Origin: Colwellia psychrerythraea 34H
Lineage (GTDB): Bacteria; Pseudomonadota; Gammaproteobacteria; Enterobacterales; Alteromonadaceae
Assembly: GCF_000012325.1 (NCBI RefSeq)
Contig: NC_003910.7
Span: forward strand, 2,232,001-2,296,000
DNA: 64,000 nt
Reading direction: 5' to 3'
Position numbers and translations under genes: made by a program. Each line of letters begins with the position of its first letter. Positions within the stretch are counted from its first letter, which is position 1. The notes beneath the pieces were generated by a model, which ran no database searches, was not told the DNA's origin, and saw only the letters and a list, made by a program, of their open reading frames with translations. Shown here in pieces: positions 9,894 through 19,618 of this stretch.

Positions 9894-10232
9894 ATGAATA
9901 TTCAGCCAAAACACCTCAACAAAACCCTTTCAGTCTTAACTTTAGGTATTATTTTACTTGTTAACTCTTCATTAGGTCTTGCTAAAGAAACTAATGTTAC
10001 TCAGGCTGCACAAGGACAAAGTGCACAATCAGTAAAATCACAAGTTGTTAACTTGAATAAATCAACCTTTGAACAGTTGGTGACATTAAAGGGCGTCGGG
10101 AATACTAAAGCTCAAGCCATTATTGTTTATCGTCAACAAGTTGGTGCCTTCAAATCGGTCAATGAGCTAACTAAGGTTAGTGGTATTGGTGAAAAGATTG
10201 TGAGTGATAATAAGGCGAGGTTAAGTATTTAG
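9894..10232 (+). CDS. ComEA-like helix-hairpin-helix protein
   Basis: This 112-residue protein has an N-terminal signal segment (about residues 10-30) and a C-terminal pair of helix-hairpin-helix motifs (VNLNKSTFEQLVTLKGVG and ELTKVSGIGEKI). That is the ComEA layout; ComEA binds incoming DNA in the periplasm during natural transformation. Many marine gammaproteobacteria carry such short proteins without proof of competence, so the function is inferred. AAGGAATT lies before the ATG, and a strong terminator follows at 10261-10292. Confidence 0.82.
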   Translation: MNIQPKHLNKTLSVLTLGIILLVNSSLGLAKETNVTQAAQGQSAQSVKSQVVNLNKSTFEQLVTLKGVGNTKAQAIIVYRQQVGAFKSVNELTKVSGIGEKIVSDNKARLSI

Positions 10233-10260
10233 GCTTGGTATAAGCTCAGATCCATTATTT

Positions 10261-10292
10261 AAAAAGTCAGCGCAATGCTGACTTTTTTTTTA
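10261..10292 (+). terminator. rho-independent terminator
   Basis: AAAGTCAGC and GCTGACTTT form a stem around GCAAT, followed by a run of T residues, between the ComEA-like gene and cysD. Confidence 0.85.
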
Positions 10293-10467
10293 ATTTTGCA
10301 TTTTCGAGCATGACCATTCATAAAATGTAGCCGAAATATCCTAATAATTAGATTAACTCCAGCCCCCTATATTACTTTTGGTTATATTGAATACGTTTCT
10401 TATATGGAAAATATATCTATTTATGGCATTATAAGGATATTAATTTTTCATAAAGTTTGTATTAGCA

Positions 10468-11367
10468 ATGAATTTAACCCATTTAAAAACACTTGAAGCT
10501 GAATCTATCCATATTTTTCGTGAGGTAGCGGCTGAATTTGATAATCCCGTGATGCTGTATTCTGTCGGTAAAGACTCGGCAGTATTACTACATTTAGCTC
10601 GAAAAGCCTTTGCGCCAGGTAAAATTCCTTTCCCGTTATTACATGTTGATACTAATTGGAAATTTAAAGAGATGATTGCCTTTCGTGATCAAATGGCGAA
10701 AGACTATGATTTTGAGTTGCTAGTGCACAAAAATCCAGAAGGTATTGAAATGGGCATGGGCCCATTTACCCACGGTAGTGCGACGCATACTGATGTGATG
10801 AAAACTCAGGGCTTAAAACAAGCGCTTAACAAGTACGGTTTTGATGCTGCTTTTGGTGGCGCACGTCGTGATGAAGAAAAATCACGAGCGAAAGAGCGTG
10901 TGTATTCATTCCGTGATGAAAATCATCGTTGGGATCCGAAAAGCCAACGTCCAGAATTATGGAATATCTACAACGGTAAAGTAAATAAAGGCGAAAGCAT
11001 CCGTGTTTTCCCATTATCTAACTGGACTGAACTTGATATCTGGCAGTACATCTACTTAGAAAGTATTCCAATTGTGCCGCTTTATTTAGCTGAGAAGCGT
11101 CCTGTTGTTGAGCGTGATGGTACCTTAATCATGGTTGATGACGACCGTATGCCAATTGGTGAAGATGAAGAAGTTCAAATGAAGAGTGTTCGTTTTAGAA
11201 CATTAGGCTGTTACCCATTAACAGGCGCAGTTGAGTCAACGGCTAATACCTTACCTGAAATTATTCAAGAAATGCTATTAACGAAAACCTCTGAACGTCA
11301 AGGGCGCGTGATAGATCACGATAGCGCTGGTTCAATGGAAAAGAAAAAAATGGAAGGCTATTTCTAA
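10468..11367 (+). CDS. cysD: sulfate adenylyltransferase subunit 2 CysD
   Basis: CysD is the catalytic subunit of ATP sulfurylase, which makes adenosine 5'-phosphosulfate from sulfate and ATP. The 299-residue protein has the PP-loop-type motif SVGKDS at residues 32-37, LHVDTNWKF, and the family signature [14 protein letters not shown]. Length matches other CysD proteins. It is the first gene of the sulfate activation cluster; cysN follows after 55 bases. Confidence 0.96.
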   Translation: MNLTHLKTLEAESIHIFREVAAEFDNPVMLYSVGKDSAVLLHLARKAFAPGKIPFPLLHVDTNWKFKEMIAFRDQMAKDYDFELLVHKNPEGIEMGMGPFTHGSATHTDVMKTQGLKQALNKYGFDAAFGGARRDEEKSRAKERVYSFRDENHRWDPKSQRPELWNIYNGKVNKGESIRVFPLSNWTELDIWQYIYLESIPIVPLYLAEKRPVVERDGTLIMVDDDRMPIGEDEEVQMKSVRFRTLGCYPLTGAVESTANTLPEIIQEMLLTKTSERQGRVIDHDSAGSMEKKKMEGYF

Positions 11368-11422
11368 GCCGCATTTACTTTATAGCACTTTTATTGATGA
11401 ACAATTTTGGAAGGAAAAACTT

Positions 11423-12823
11423 ATGAGTCACCAATCAGACTTAATTGAAGAAGATATTCAAGCTTATTTAAAGCAACATGAAAACAAAGAATTAGTACGT
11501 TTCTTAACGTGCGGTAGCGTAGATGATGGAAAAAGTACCTTAATTGGGCGTTTATTGCATGACTCAAAAATGATTTTTGAAGATCAACTTGCTGCTATAG
11601 AAAAAGACTCTAAAAAATCAGGTACTACCGGCGAAGCAATAGATTTAGCACTGTTAGTTGATGGCTTACAGTCTGAACGTGAGCAAGGCATCACTATTGA
11701 TGTTGCTTATCGTTATTTCTCAACCGACAAGCGTAAGTTTATTATCGCTGACACCCCAGGCCATGAACAGTATACCCGTAACATGGCTACAGGTGCTTCA
11801 ACCTGTGATATTGCGATTATATTAATTGATGCGCGCTATGGCGTACAAACACAAACCCGTCGTCATTCATTTATTTGTTCGTTGTTGGGTATCAAGCACA
11901 TTGTTGTTGCGGTAAACAAAATGGATTTGGTTGACTATTCTCAGGAACGCTACCAAGAAATCAAAAAAGAGTACCGTGAATTCACTGAATCATTAGAGTT
12001 CTCTGATGTGCGTTTTGTGCCACTGTCAGCACTTAATGGCGATAACGTGGTAGACGAAAGCGTAAACATGCCTTGGTATCCAGGCGCTACGTTAATGAAG
12101 CTACTTAATACTATTGATGTGAAGACGCAAGAGCAATTCACCCAACTGCGTTTTCAAGTGCAATATGTTAACCGACCTAATCTAGATTTCCGTGGTTTTG
12201 CCGGCACACTTGCTTCAGGTCACGTACTCGTTGGCGATACTATTGTTGCATTGCCATCAGGTAAAGAGAGTGTAGTAAAAGAAATCGTCACTTACGATGG
12301 TAATTTAGAGCGCGCTGATAAAGGTATGGCCGTAACGCTAACCCTTGAAGATGAAATTGATATTAGCCGCGGCGAAATTATTGTTAAAAAGGGTAGCTTA
12401 CCGATATCAGCTAAAGAATTCAGTGCAACGGTAGTTTGGATGCATGAAAATGAACTTGAGCCTGGTCGTGAGTATTTTATCAAGCACGGCAGCAAAATGA
12501 CTACAGGTCATGCACAAAACATTGTTAGCAAGTATGACGTTAACACTATGGAAAGTTTATCTAGCTCACAACTAGCGATTAATGACATCGGTATTGTTAA
12601 TTTTGTTGCTGGCGAAACCTTACATTTCGATGCTTACGAAGATAATCAAGGCACTGGTGCTTTCATTATTATTGATAGATTAAGTAATGTTACGGTTGGT
12701 GCGGGCATGATAAACCATGCTATCGATGAAAAAGCACAGGAGTATTCAGCGTTTGAATTAGAGTTGAATGCCTTAGTTCGCAAGCAGTTTCCACACTGGG
12801 GTGCGCGCGACATTACTAAATAG
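11423..12823 (+). CDS. cysN: sulfate adenylyltransferase subunit 1 CysN (GTPase)
   Basis: CysN is the GTPase subunit that drives ATP sulfurylase. G1 motif GSVDDGKST (31-39), [21 protein letters not shown] (G3) and NKMD (G4) are visible, followed by elongation-factor-like beta-barrel domains. At 466 residues it lacks a fused APS kinase domain; that activity is supplied by the separate cysC downstream. AAGGAAA precedes the ATG. Confidence 0.96.
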   Translation: MSHQSDLIEEDIQAYLKQHENKELVRFLTCGSVDDGKSTLIGRLLHDSKMIFEDQLAAIEKDSKKSGTTGEAIDLALLVDGLQSEREQGITIDVAYRYFSTDKRKFIIADTPGHEQYTRNMATGASTCDIAIILIDARYGVQTQTRRHSFICSLLGIKHIVVAVNKMDLVDYSQERYQEIKKEYREFTESLEFSDVRFVPLSALNGDNVVDESVNMPWYPGATLMKLLNTIDVKTQEQFTQLRFQVQYVNRPNLDFRGFAGTLASGHVLVGDTIVALPSGKESVVKEIVTYDGNLERADKGMAVTLTLEDEIDISRGEIIVKKGSLPISAKEFSATVVWMHENELEPGREYFIKHGSKMTTGHAQNIVSKYDVNTMESLSSSQLAINDIGIVNFVAGETLHFDAYEDNQGTGAFIIIDRLSNVTVGAGMINHAIDEKAQEYSAFELELNALVRKQFPHWGARDITK

Positions 12824-13100
12824 CTATTTAATAGTTACTAACCATTCTCCTTGTTGCTGTAGCGTCCAATTTATGCGTCAAAAGTACTCATTGACTAACG
12901 TCAACTCCGTGCTTTTTTCTTTAACTTGAACACTTCAGTTTAAAGGTGAATGATTAGTTTCATCAATTGATGAACCATGCTCTTAATTGATATGAACCCA
13001 GGACAATATGCATCCTGCATTGTCTAATAAGTAACATCCTGTCACGTCCGATTAAATACCTCGGAAATGACGTACATACTCCCTTAGGACGCAAAACTAA

Positions 13101-14828
13101 ATGGCAATAGAGCAGTGGTTGATGATAGGTGTGTTTGTTGCCACTTTTATCAGCTTAGTTAAATACAGCCACGTACCAGAGCGGGTTTTCTCTGTGACGA
13201 TATTGTTGTGTTTGGCACTGTCGTTTGTCAGTGTTGATGACATTTTAACGAATGCCGTTAACCCAGGTCTTGTCACCCTTGTTTTACTTGTGCTGTGTTC
13301 TTTCGCTTTTGAACGAACCAGTATTTTAAGGCGCTTATCAGCCGGTGTTTTTAATGGCTCAAAAGTAAAGTCGACCTTACGATTATTACTTGGTACTGCT
13401 TTAGCCTCAGCGCTTATGAGCAACACTGCGGTGGTCGCAACACTCATCAATACCGTGAAAAAAAACAAACTCATTAATCCCGGTAAGCTTTTATTACCGC
13501 TGTCATTTGCCGCTATTTTAGGGGGAACATTGACGTTAGTGGGTACCTCTACCAATCTTATTGTAAACAGCTTATTGATTAAGCAAGGTCATGATGGTTT
13601 TGGCTTTTTTGATTTCACCTTAATTGGTTTATCGGCTTTTGTTTTATGTTTATTTGTTATTTTAGTGCGCAGTCGTACCTTACCAGACTTAGATGACGAT
13701 GATTTAGCGACCAATGAGTATTTGCTCGAAGCCGAAGTAGCTACAGCTTCTACCTTAATTGGTAAAAGTATTGAAGAAAATGGCTTGAGAAATTTGAACT
13801 CTTTATTTCTTGTTGAAATAGTACGTCAAGGTAGATTAATTTCACCAGTTTGCCCTGAAGAATGCCTCCAAGCACAAGATAAGCTTATTTTTAGTGGTGA
13901 TATCTCCAAAGTGCTAACATTACAACAGTTTGATGGTTTGAATTTGTATGCAGAGCAAGATGATTTATTACGTGATAATTTAACGGAAGTGCTGGTAAAA
14001 GCGGATTCAACTATTGCAGGAAAAACCTTAAAAAAAGCCGGGTTTCGTGCGCGTTTTGATGCTGCTGTTGTGGCGGTTCGCCGAGAAGGTGGCGCACTAT
14101 CAGGAAAATTAGGCGATATCGTACTACAGCCTGGAGATTTTCTGGTGTTAGCGGTAGGGCAAGACTTTGCCACTAGACCTAACTTGTCAAAAAACTTTTA
14201 CATCTTATCAGGCCATCAGGCTGAGAATATGCTCAATGGTTGGCGTGATTACACCACTGTTTGGGGCTTTATCGCCAGTATTTTAGTGTCCGTTTTTACG
14301 CCACTGCCTTTACTGAGCTGCTTATTTATCTATTTGGCATTTTTAATTTTCAGTGATTCACTATCAGTTAATGAAATAAAACGCCGCTTTCCTTTAGAAA
14401 TTTGGATGATCGTATTAGGTGCCTTAACATTGGCTTCAGCCATTGAAAATACCGGCATTGCTGTTATGTTGGCGCAAAATATTGAAGGTTTCTTACACGG
14501 TCAAAGTATCTATATCGCTTTTGTTAGTATCTTTCTTTTAACGCTGATAATGACTGAGCTGATCACCAATAGCGCTGCGGCAGCCTTAGCCTTTCCTATT
14601 GCTTATAATATTGCCTTAGGCCTTGGCGTAGACCCTACGCCTTTTGTGATGGCGGTTGCTTTTGCTGCAAGCGGCAGCTTTATCAGTCCTTATGGTTACC
14701 AAACCAATGTGATGGTGTATAACGCGGGTAATTACCAGTTAAAGGACTTTGTCCGTTTTGGTTTACCTATTTCACTGATTTATAGCGCAACGGTAATTTT
14801 GGTTATTCCCATTGTTTATCCGTTTTAA
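13101..14828 (+). CDS. SLC13-family permease with two TrkA-C domains, probable sulfate transporter
   Basis: The 575-residue protein has about 10-12 membrane segments arranged around a central soluble region (about residues 205-375) holding two TrkA-C-like domains (EVATASTLIGKSIEENGL and VLVKADSTIAGKTLKKAGF). The motifs LMSNTAVVATLI and GGTLTLVGTSTNLIVNS in the first half, and TNSAAAALAFPIA with GSFISPYGYQTN in the second, are typical of SLC13/DASS carriers. Its place between cysN and cysC suggests sulfate import; this is inferred from context. The gap of about 280 bases after cysN shows no gene. Confidence 0.85.
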   Translation: MAIEQWLMIGVFVATFISLVKYSHVPERVFSVTILLCLALSFVSVDDILTNAVNPGLVTLVLLVLCSFAFERTSILRRLSAGVFNGSKVKSTLRLLLGTALASALMSNTAVVATLINTVKKNKLINPGKLLLPLSFAAILGGTLTLVGTSTNLIVNSLLIKQGHDGFGFFDFTLIGLSAFVLCLFVILVRSRTLPDLDDDDLATNEYLLEAEVATASTLIGKSIEENGLRNLNSLFLVEIVRQGRLISPVCPEECLQAQDKLIFSGDISKVLTLQQFDGLNLYAEQDDLLRDNLTEVLVKADSTIAGKTLKKAGFRARFDAAVVAVRREGGALSGKLGDIVLQPGDFLVLAVGQDFATRPNLSKNFYILSGHQAENMLNGWRDYTTVWGFIASILVSVFTPLPLLSCLFIYLAFLIFSDSLSVNEIKRRFPLEIWMIVLGALTLASAIENTGIAVMLAQNIEGFLHGQSIYIAFVSIFLLTLIMTELITNSAAAALAFPIAYNIALGLGVDPTPFVMAVAFAASGSFISPYGYQTNVMVYNAGNYQLKDFVRFGLPISLIYSATVILVIPIVYPF

Positions 14829-14925
14829 TTTTCCTGTTAACTTGGTCGTTAAGTAATTTGCATAATCTGATTTATGTAACCCAATTAGTGACCTTGATTA
14901 CACTTCAATAAAGAGCTTATCTAGC

Positions 14926-15555
14926 ATGACAACAACAAACATGAAAACAGAAAATACTGTGTGGCATAACCAACAAATCAGCAAAGAACAACGCGCTACG
15001 CTAAAACAGCAAAAACCAGCGTTACTTTGGTATACCGGTTTAAGTGGCTCGGGTAAATCTACCGTAGCCAATGCGGTGGATGCGCTGTTGTTTAAGCTAG
15101 GTTGTCATAGTTATTTACTTGATGGTGATAATGTACGTCATGGTCTTAATGGTGACTTAGGTTTTAGTGATGAAGCGCGAATTGAAAATATTCGTCGTAT
15201 TTCAGAAGTTGCTAAATTATTCCTTGATGCCGGCCTAATCGTGTCAACGGCCTTTATTTCTCCTTTTGCTAGTGATAGAGCGTTAGCCAAAGCTAAGCTT
15301 GAAGACGGCGAATTTATTGAAGTCTTTATCGATACCCCAATCAGTGTGTGTGAACAGCGTGATCCTAAAGGGTTATACAAAAAAGCAAGAGCAGGTGAGA
15401 TAAAAGACTTTACCGGTATTGACTCAACTTATGATGTACCCACTGCGCCGCAAATTCATGTTAAAACGGCAGAGCAATCTGTTGAGCAATGTGCAGAGCA
15501 AATTGTAAGTCATTTAATTGAGCAGGGCTTTATCAGTGAAATGACGCTAAGCTAA
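14926..15555 (+). CDS. cysC: adenylylsulfate kinase CysC
   Basis: CysC phosphorylates APS to PAPS, completing sulfate activation. The P-loop GLSGSGKS lies at residues 38-45, followed by [17 protein letters not shown] and the lid region [19 protein letters not shown], all diagnostic. The 209-residue length is normal. It follows the permease by about 97 bases on the same strand and is probably expressed with it. Confidence 0.95.
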   Translation: MTTTNMKTENTVWHNQQISKEQRATLKQQKPALLWYTGLSGSGKSTVANAVDALLFKLGCHSYLLDGDNVRHGLNGDLGFSDEARIENIRRISEVAKLFLDAGLIVSTAFISPFASDRALAKAKLEDGEFIEVFIDTPISVCEQRDPKGLYKKARAGEIKDFTGIDSTYDVPTAPQIHVKTAEQSVEQCAEQIVSHLIEQGFISEMTLS

Positions 15556-15576
15556 GAGCCAGTTAACGTTCAACTA

Positions 15577-15840
15577 ATACCAATTCCATTAAATTTATTC
15601 CCATCTCAGAGCTATGTCAGAGGAGCTATAACAATCAAATTTTGTGCAGATATAGTCATTCTATATCTAACAAATTTTCGCAGTTATTGCTTTTCTGACA
15701 AGCTCCCTAGGGCGAGTTTAAAAGGCTTACATACTGTGTTATTGATTTTGACAAGGGAACAACCATTCTCTTCAATCAATGCCTTGCCTCTAAGCCTTTT
15801 AATTCTCGCTGAGTGGGAAATAACTTAATGGACTTGGTAT
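15577..15840. repeat. 264-bp MITE-like element
   Basis: The 264-bp unit has 16-bp ends matching at 15 of 16 positions as inverted repeats (ATACCAATTCCATTAA and TTAATGGACTTGGTAT). No coding potential is visible. The ends resemble those of the 160-bp repeats, so it may be a distant member or a separate family mobilised by the same transposase. Confidence 0.7.
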
Positions 15841-15875
15841 AACTATCAATTATAAAAGTCAGGAATATTTCCACT

Positions 15876-16874
15876 ATGCATTATGATGTATTTAACGGCG
15901 ATGCCGACGGCATTATTGCTTTACTACAATTACGCTTAGCCGCACCTAAAGAATCAGTGCTTATTACAGGGGTTAAGCGCGATATTAGCCTACTTAAACA
16001 AGTTGATATCACCAAAGCGACTTCAGTAACCGTGTTAGATATTTCTTTGGAAAAGAATAATCAAGCGTTACAAGGGCTACTCGATAGCCAAATTGACGTG
16101 TTTTATATTGACCACCATAGAACAGGTGACATTCCAAAATCGAATAAATTAATAACATTACTTAATACCGATGCGAATACTTGCACTAGTTTGTTGGTAA
16201 ATGATTTTTTGAAGGGCCAATATAGCTATTGGGCAGTTGCCGCAGCTTTTGGCGATAATATGCATGCTAGTGCCAGCGATTTAGCACAGAAAGTTGGTTT
16301 ATCTAAACATCAGCAGAATCAGCTTAATGAGTTAGGTACATATATTAATTATAATGGCTATGGACAGGAATTAAGTGACTTACACTTTCATCCTGCAGCG
16401 CTATATCAGGCATTACTAGAATATCCCGACCCTTTCGTATTAATTAATCAAGAAGATTCTATTTTTAATCAGCTGAAGACTGCATATTTAGCCGATATGG
16501 CGAAAGCGTGTGCTGCAGATGTCTTGAGTGATAGTGACGTAGTTAAAACGATAGTGCTCGAAGATGCACCTTGGTCTCGCAGAGTAAGCGGTGTTTTTGG
16601 TAATGAATTAGCAAACCAAGCACCAGATAAAGCGCATATTGTTATCACGCTTAATCCAATTGACATTGATCTTCAATCGAAAAATGAAGGTCAAAAGGAA
16701 CAAAGTTATACTTTAAGTTTGCGCGCTCCGCTAAATAATAAACAGGGCGCTGGTGATATCTGTGCTCAGTTTCCAACCGGCGGTGGTAGAGCAGCTGCGG
16801 CAGGCGTTAATGCTTTACCTAAGAGTAGAGTAGATGAATTTATAAAGCACGTTGAAAGCTATTATCGAGGCTAG
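15876..16874 (+). CDS. DHH-family phosphoesterase
   Basis: The 332-residue protein opens with MHYDVFNGDADG, the first DHH-family metal-binding motif, and has DHHRTGD near residue 87 (motif III) and FGDNMH near residue 127. The C-terminal GGGRAAAAGVN resembles the DHHA1 substrate motif GGGH but with Arg instead of His. Family members cleave phosphodiesters such as nanoRNA or cyclic dinucleotides; the substrate here cannot be told. It is not part of the cys operon, since a 264-bp repeat separates it from cysC. Confidence 0.8.
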   Translation: MHYDVFNGDADGIIALLQLRLAAPKESVLITGVKRDISLLKQVDITKATSVTVLDISLEKNNQALQGLLDSQIDVFYIDHHRTGDIPKSNKLITLLNTDANTCTSLLVNDFLKGQYSYWAVAAAFGDNMHASASDLAQKVGLSKHQQNQLNELGTYINYNGYGQELSDLHFHPAALYQALLEYPDPFVLINQEDSIFNQLKTAYLADMAKACAADVLSDSDVVKTIVLEDAPWSRRVSGVFGNELANQAPDKAHIVITLNPIDIDLQSKNEGQKEQSYTLSLRAPLNNKQGAGDICAQFPTGGGRAAAAGVNALPKSRVDEFIKHVESYYRG

Positions 16875-17037
16875 TATAAAAAATTAACAGTAGAGCCCAC
16901 TAACAAAAATAGAAATTAGTATCAAAGTCAAAAACTAAGCGCTAAAATAGTTGGTATCACGTTGAATTGTTTTAGTCTATTTTAACGATCTAGTTCAATA
17001 GACGATTTCAGTTAGTAATCGAAAAGAGTAAGGATAT

Positions 17038-18060
17038 ATGAGTTTATTAATCACAGGCGGTACTGGTTATATTGGTAGCCACACCGTTGTTGAATTATTG
17101 CAAAGTACCAAAGAACAAGAGATTGTTATTGTTGATAATTTATCTAATTCGTCAACTAAAGTACTGGAACGGATTAAACAAATCACGAATAAAACCGTCA
17201 CCTTTATTAAAGCGGATGTTTGTGATGAAAACGCGCTAGAACAGGTTTTTAATGAACATAAGATAGAAGCGGTAATTCATTTTGCTGGATTAAAAGCGGT
17301 TGGCGAGTCGAATGAAATCCCATTAGCGTATTATCAAAATAATGTTTCAGGTACGATTACGTTATTGCGAGTCATGGCAAAATATCAGGTTAAGAATTTA
17401 GTTTTTAGTTCTTCAGCCACTGTTTATGGGAATAACGTATCACCATTAAACGAAACCATGGCTACTTCAGCAACTAATCCTTACGGTCAAACCAAGCTGA
17501 TGGTTGAACATGTTCTATTTGATTTAGCCAAAAGTGATGCATCTTGGTCCATTGCTTGTTTACGTTACTTTAATCCTATTGGCGCGCACCAATCAGGACT
17601 AATTGGCGAAAACCCTAATGGCATTCCTAATAATTTATTACCTTATGTAGCACAAGTCGCAGTAGGGCGCTTAGAGCAGTTGCAAATTTTTGGCGATGAT
17701 TATGATACGCAAGATGGCACCGGTGTACGCGACTATATTCATGTGGTTGACTTAGCACAAGGCCATGTAAAAGCATTAGAAAGTCTCGGTCATGCTAAAG
17801 GCACAGTTAAAGGTTGTCAGGCAATTAACTTAGGTACCGGTAATGGTACGTCGGTACTAGAGATAGTTAATACTTTTAAAGACATCAGTAAGCAAGATAT
17901 TCCTTATCAAGTAGTGCCACGCAGAGCTGGAGATTTAGCGACTGTGTATGCTGATGCTTCTTTAGCAAATGAACTATTAGATTGGCAAGCTAAGCTCGAT
18001 TTAACTGCCATGATCCAAGATACTTGGCGTTGGCAGTCTGAAAACCCGAATGGTTTTTAA
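17038..18060 (+). CDS. galE: UDP-glucose 4-epimerase GalE
   Basis: GalE interconverts UDP-glucose and UDP-galactose for surface polysaccharide and galactose metabolism. The NAD-binding motif GGTGYIGS (residues 7-14), SSSATVYG, the YGQTK catalytic pair and RYFNPIGAH are all present. The length of 340 residues is standard. AAGGATAT precedes the ATG, and a terminator shared with the convergent rrtA follows. Confidence 0.95.
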   Translation: MSLLITGGTGYIGSHTVVELLQSTKEQEIVIVDNLSNSSTKVLERIKQITNKTVTFIKADVCDENALEQVFNEHKIEAVIHFAGLKAVGESNEIPLAYYQNNVSGTITLLRVMAKYQVKNLVFSSSATVYGNNVSPLNETMATSATNPYGQTKLMVEHVLFDLAKSDASWSIACLRYFNPIGAHQSGLIGENPNGIPNNLLPYVAQVAVGRLEQLQIFGDDYDTQDGTGVRDYIHVVDLAQGHVKALESLGHAKGTVKGCQAINLGTGNGTSVLEIVNTFKDISKQDIPYQVVPRRAGDLATVYADASLANELLDWQAKLDLTAMIQDTWRWQSENPNGF

Positions 18061-18094
18061 AAGAAACTAGTACTAAGCGTATTACCTAATACAT

Positions 18095-18131
18095 AAAAAA
18101 GACTAATGGTTTACACCTTTAGTCTTTTTTT
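18095..18131. terminator. bidirectional terminator between galE and rrtA
   Basis: AAAAAAGACTAA pairs with TTTAGTCTTTTTTT across an 11-base loop. The A-run and T-run on the two sides allow termination from both directions. Confidence 0.85.
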
Positions 18132-18137
18132 CCATTT

Positions 18138-18758
18138 TTAGCGCTCATTATTATATGATGAAATTGTCTTTTTAGTCATCAACACATAACAACTGCTAAA
18201 GAGCAATCCACCTACAGCTCCCCATAAATGTGCATCGACTGCTACATTGGCATCAATTAGCGACGATACTTGCTCGCTTGCTCCGTAAAATTGTTCATGT
18301 GCTATTTTTAGCCATACTCCGACAAATAATAAGTAACCAGTTTTATCTTTATGACGAATGTCCATGATGGCGCCAAAAACGAAAATTCCGTGTAAAACGC
18401 CTGAAAGACCAACATATTGACGAATTTCAGGAGAGAAAAAATACATACCGGCACTGCAGGTCAAGGCTGATGTGATAAAGAGTAAACTGTAGCTTTTTAC
18501 ATTATAAAAATGACCATGCAATGCCCACAGAAGGGCTAATGCGGCTAAATTTAATAATAGATGAAACCCATTGGTGTGAAAAAAGTGTCCAGTGAATGTA
18601 CGCCATAACTCACCTTGGCTAATTAATTGATATTGATAAACGAAAAGCTCACTAACCGCATCATTAAAAAAATAGGCGAGAATAGCGAGGATAGCGATGA
18701 TCGTAACGAGCATGCTGTGTTGTTTTTTTAGAGGAAGATTTTTAAATGTTAATGTCAT
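18138..18758 (-). CDS. rrtA: rhombosortase (rhomboid-family intramembrane protease)
   Basis: Rhombosortases are short rhomboid-like proteases that process proteins carrying a C-terminal GlyGly-CTERM tail. The 206-residue protein has about six membrane segments. GELWRTFTGHFFHTNGFHLL (49-68) is the conserved loop and membrane entry, GLSGVLHG holds the likely nucleophile Ser119, and DAHLWGA holds the likely partner His177. The short length and lack of extra domains fit rhombosortase better than GlpG-type rhomboids. A candidate substrate lies at 22571-26659. The gene is divergent from the DTW-domain gene. Confidence 0.85.
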   Translation of the reverse strand: MTLTFKNLPLKKQHSMLVTIIAILAILAYFFNDAVSELFVYQYQLISQGELWRTFTGHFFHTNGFHLLLNLAALALLWALHGHFYNVKSYSLLFITSALTCSAGMYFFSPEIRQYVGLSGVLHGIFVFGAIMDIRHKDKTGYLLFVGVWLKIAHEQFYGASEQVSSLIDANVAVDAHLWGAVGGLLFSSCYVLMTKKTISSYNNER

Positions 18759-18886
18759 GCGCTTAAATACTAGTCATTGAATGTCAGTCGTTAAAAGTTA
18801 TCAGTTAGTGATTTATAAAGTATTTATATATCACTAATAAAGTATACAATGACTGCTTTATTAATTGCGCTTTATTTTACTCCTAT

Positions 18887-19618
18887 ATGTCTAGAACACT
18901 TTGCCTTGGTTGTCAGCGGCCCCAAAAAGCTTGTATCTGTACTTTTATCGCAGATATACCGAATGATATTCATGTCGTTGTACTACAACATCCTAGTGAA
19001 GTATCACAAACAAAAGGCACTGTTGCCTTATTAGCAAAATCATTACAATCTTGCCAAGTTATCGTCGGTGAGAATTTTGATGAGGAAGCTTGCTTCTTAA
19101 AATTAATGGAGCAATATCAGCTCGTTTTACTTTATCCAGGTGAAAAAGCACAAACTCTTAATCAAAACTTTGTCGCGCAATTGACTCATCTCGATAAAAG
19201 TAATGAAAATATAGAAGACGCGACTCAATTCAAAACCAAACTTGATGCCAAACCTCTTGGTTTAATTATTCTTGATGGTACCTGGAAAAAAGCCTATCGC
19301 ATGTTTATGCTATCAACAAAATTACAACAATTACCGCAAGTATGCCTACCCGATTATTTAGCTAATGCGGGTCAATACCTTATTCGAAAAGTAGCGAAAA
19401 AAAATGCCTTATCTAGTTTAGAAGCAAGCTGTTATGCTTTAGCCCTTTTGGAGCAGAGTACAGAACAGGTTTATGACTCAGCAGCGCAAGATTATGATGC
19501 TGAGCCGATTACGCCCGAACATGCAGGTAAATACCAACCGTTACTTGAAAAATTTAAACAATTTAACCAATTCCAATTATCTTTTAGACCTGCGAACAAA
19601 GCCCTTAAGGAAACTTGA
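18887..19618 (+). CDS. DTW-domain tRNA-uridine aminocarboxypropyltransferase
   Basis: The DTW family (E. coli TapT/YfiP) adds a 3-amino-3-carboxypropyl group to uridine in tRNA using SAM. An N-terminal [13 protein letters not shown] zinc-like cluster (about residues 6-18) and the signature [11 protein letters not shown] near residue 145 are clear; this copy reads DGTW where the family is named for D-T-W. The 243-residue length is normal. The stop overlaps the ATG of the ggt gene by one base, so the two are translationally linked, though the functional link is not obvious. Confidence 0.85.
   Translation: MSRTLCLGCQRPQKACICTFIADIPNDIHVVVLQHPSEVSQTKGTVALLAKSLQSCQVIVGENFDEEACFLKLMEQYQLVLLYPGEKAQTLNQNFVAQLTHLDKSNENIEDATQFKTKLDAKPLGLIILDGTWKKAYRMFMLSTKLQQLPQVCLPDYLANAGQYLIRKVAKKNALSSLEASCYALALLEQSTEQVYDSAAQDYDAEPITPEHAGKYQPLLEKFKQFNQFQLSFRPANKALKET

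Noticed and set aside
12824..13100. Possible small gene or riboswitch between cysN and the permease gene
   Set aside because: No frame with a ribosome binding site and no clear structured leader was found; only short direct repeats of ATCCTG are visible.
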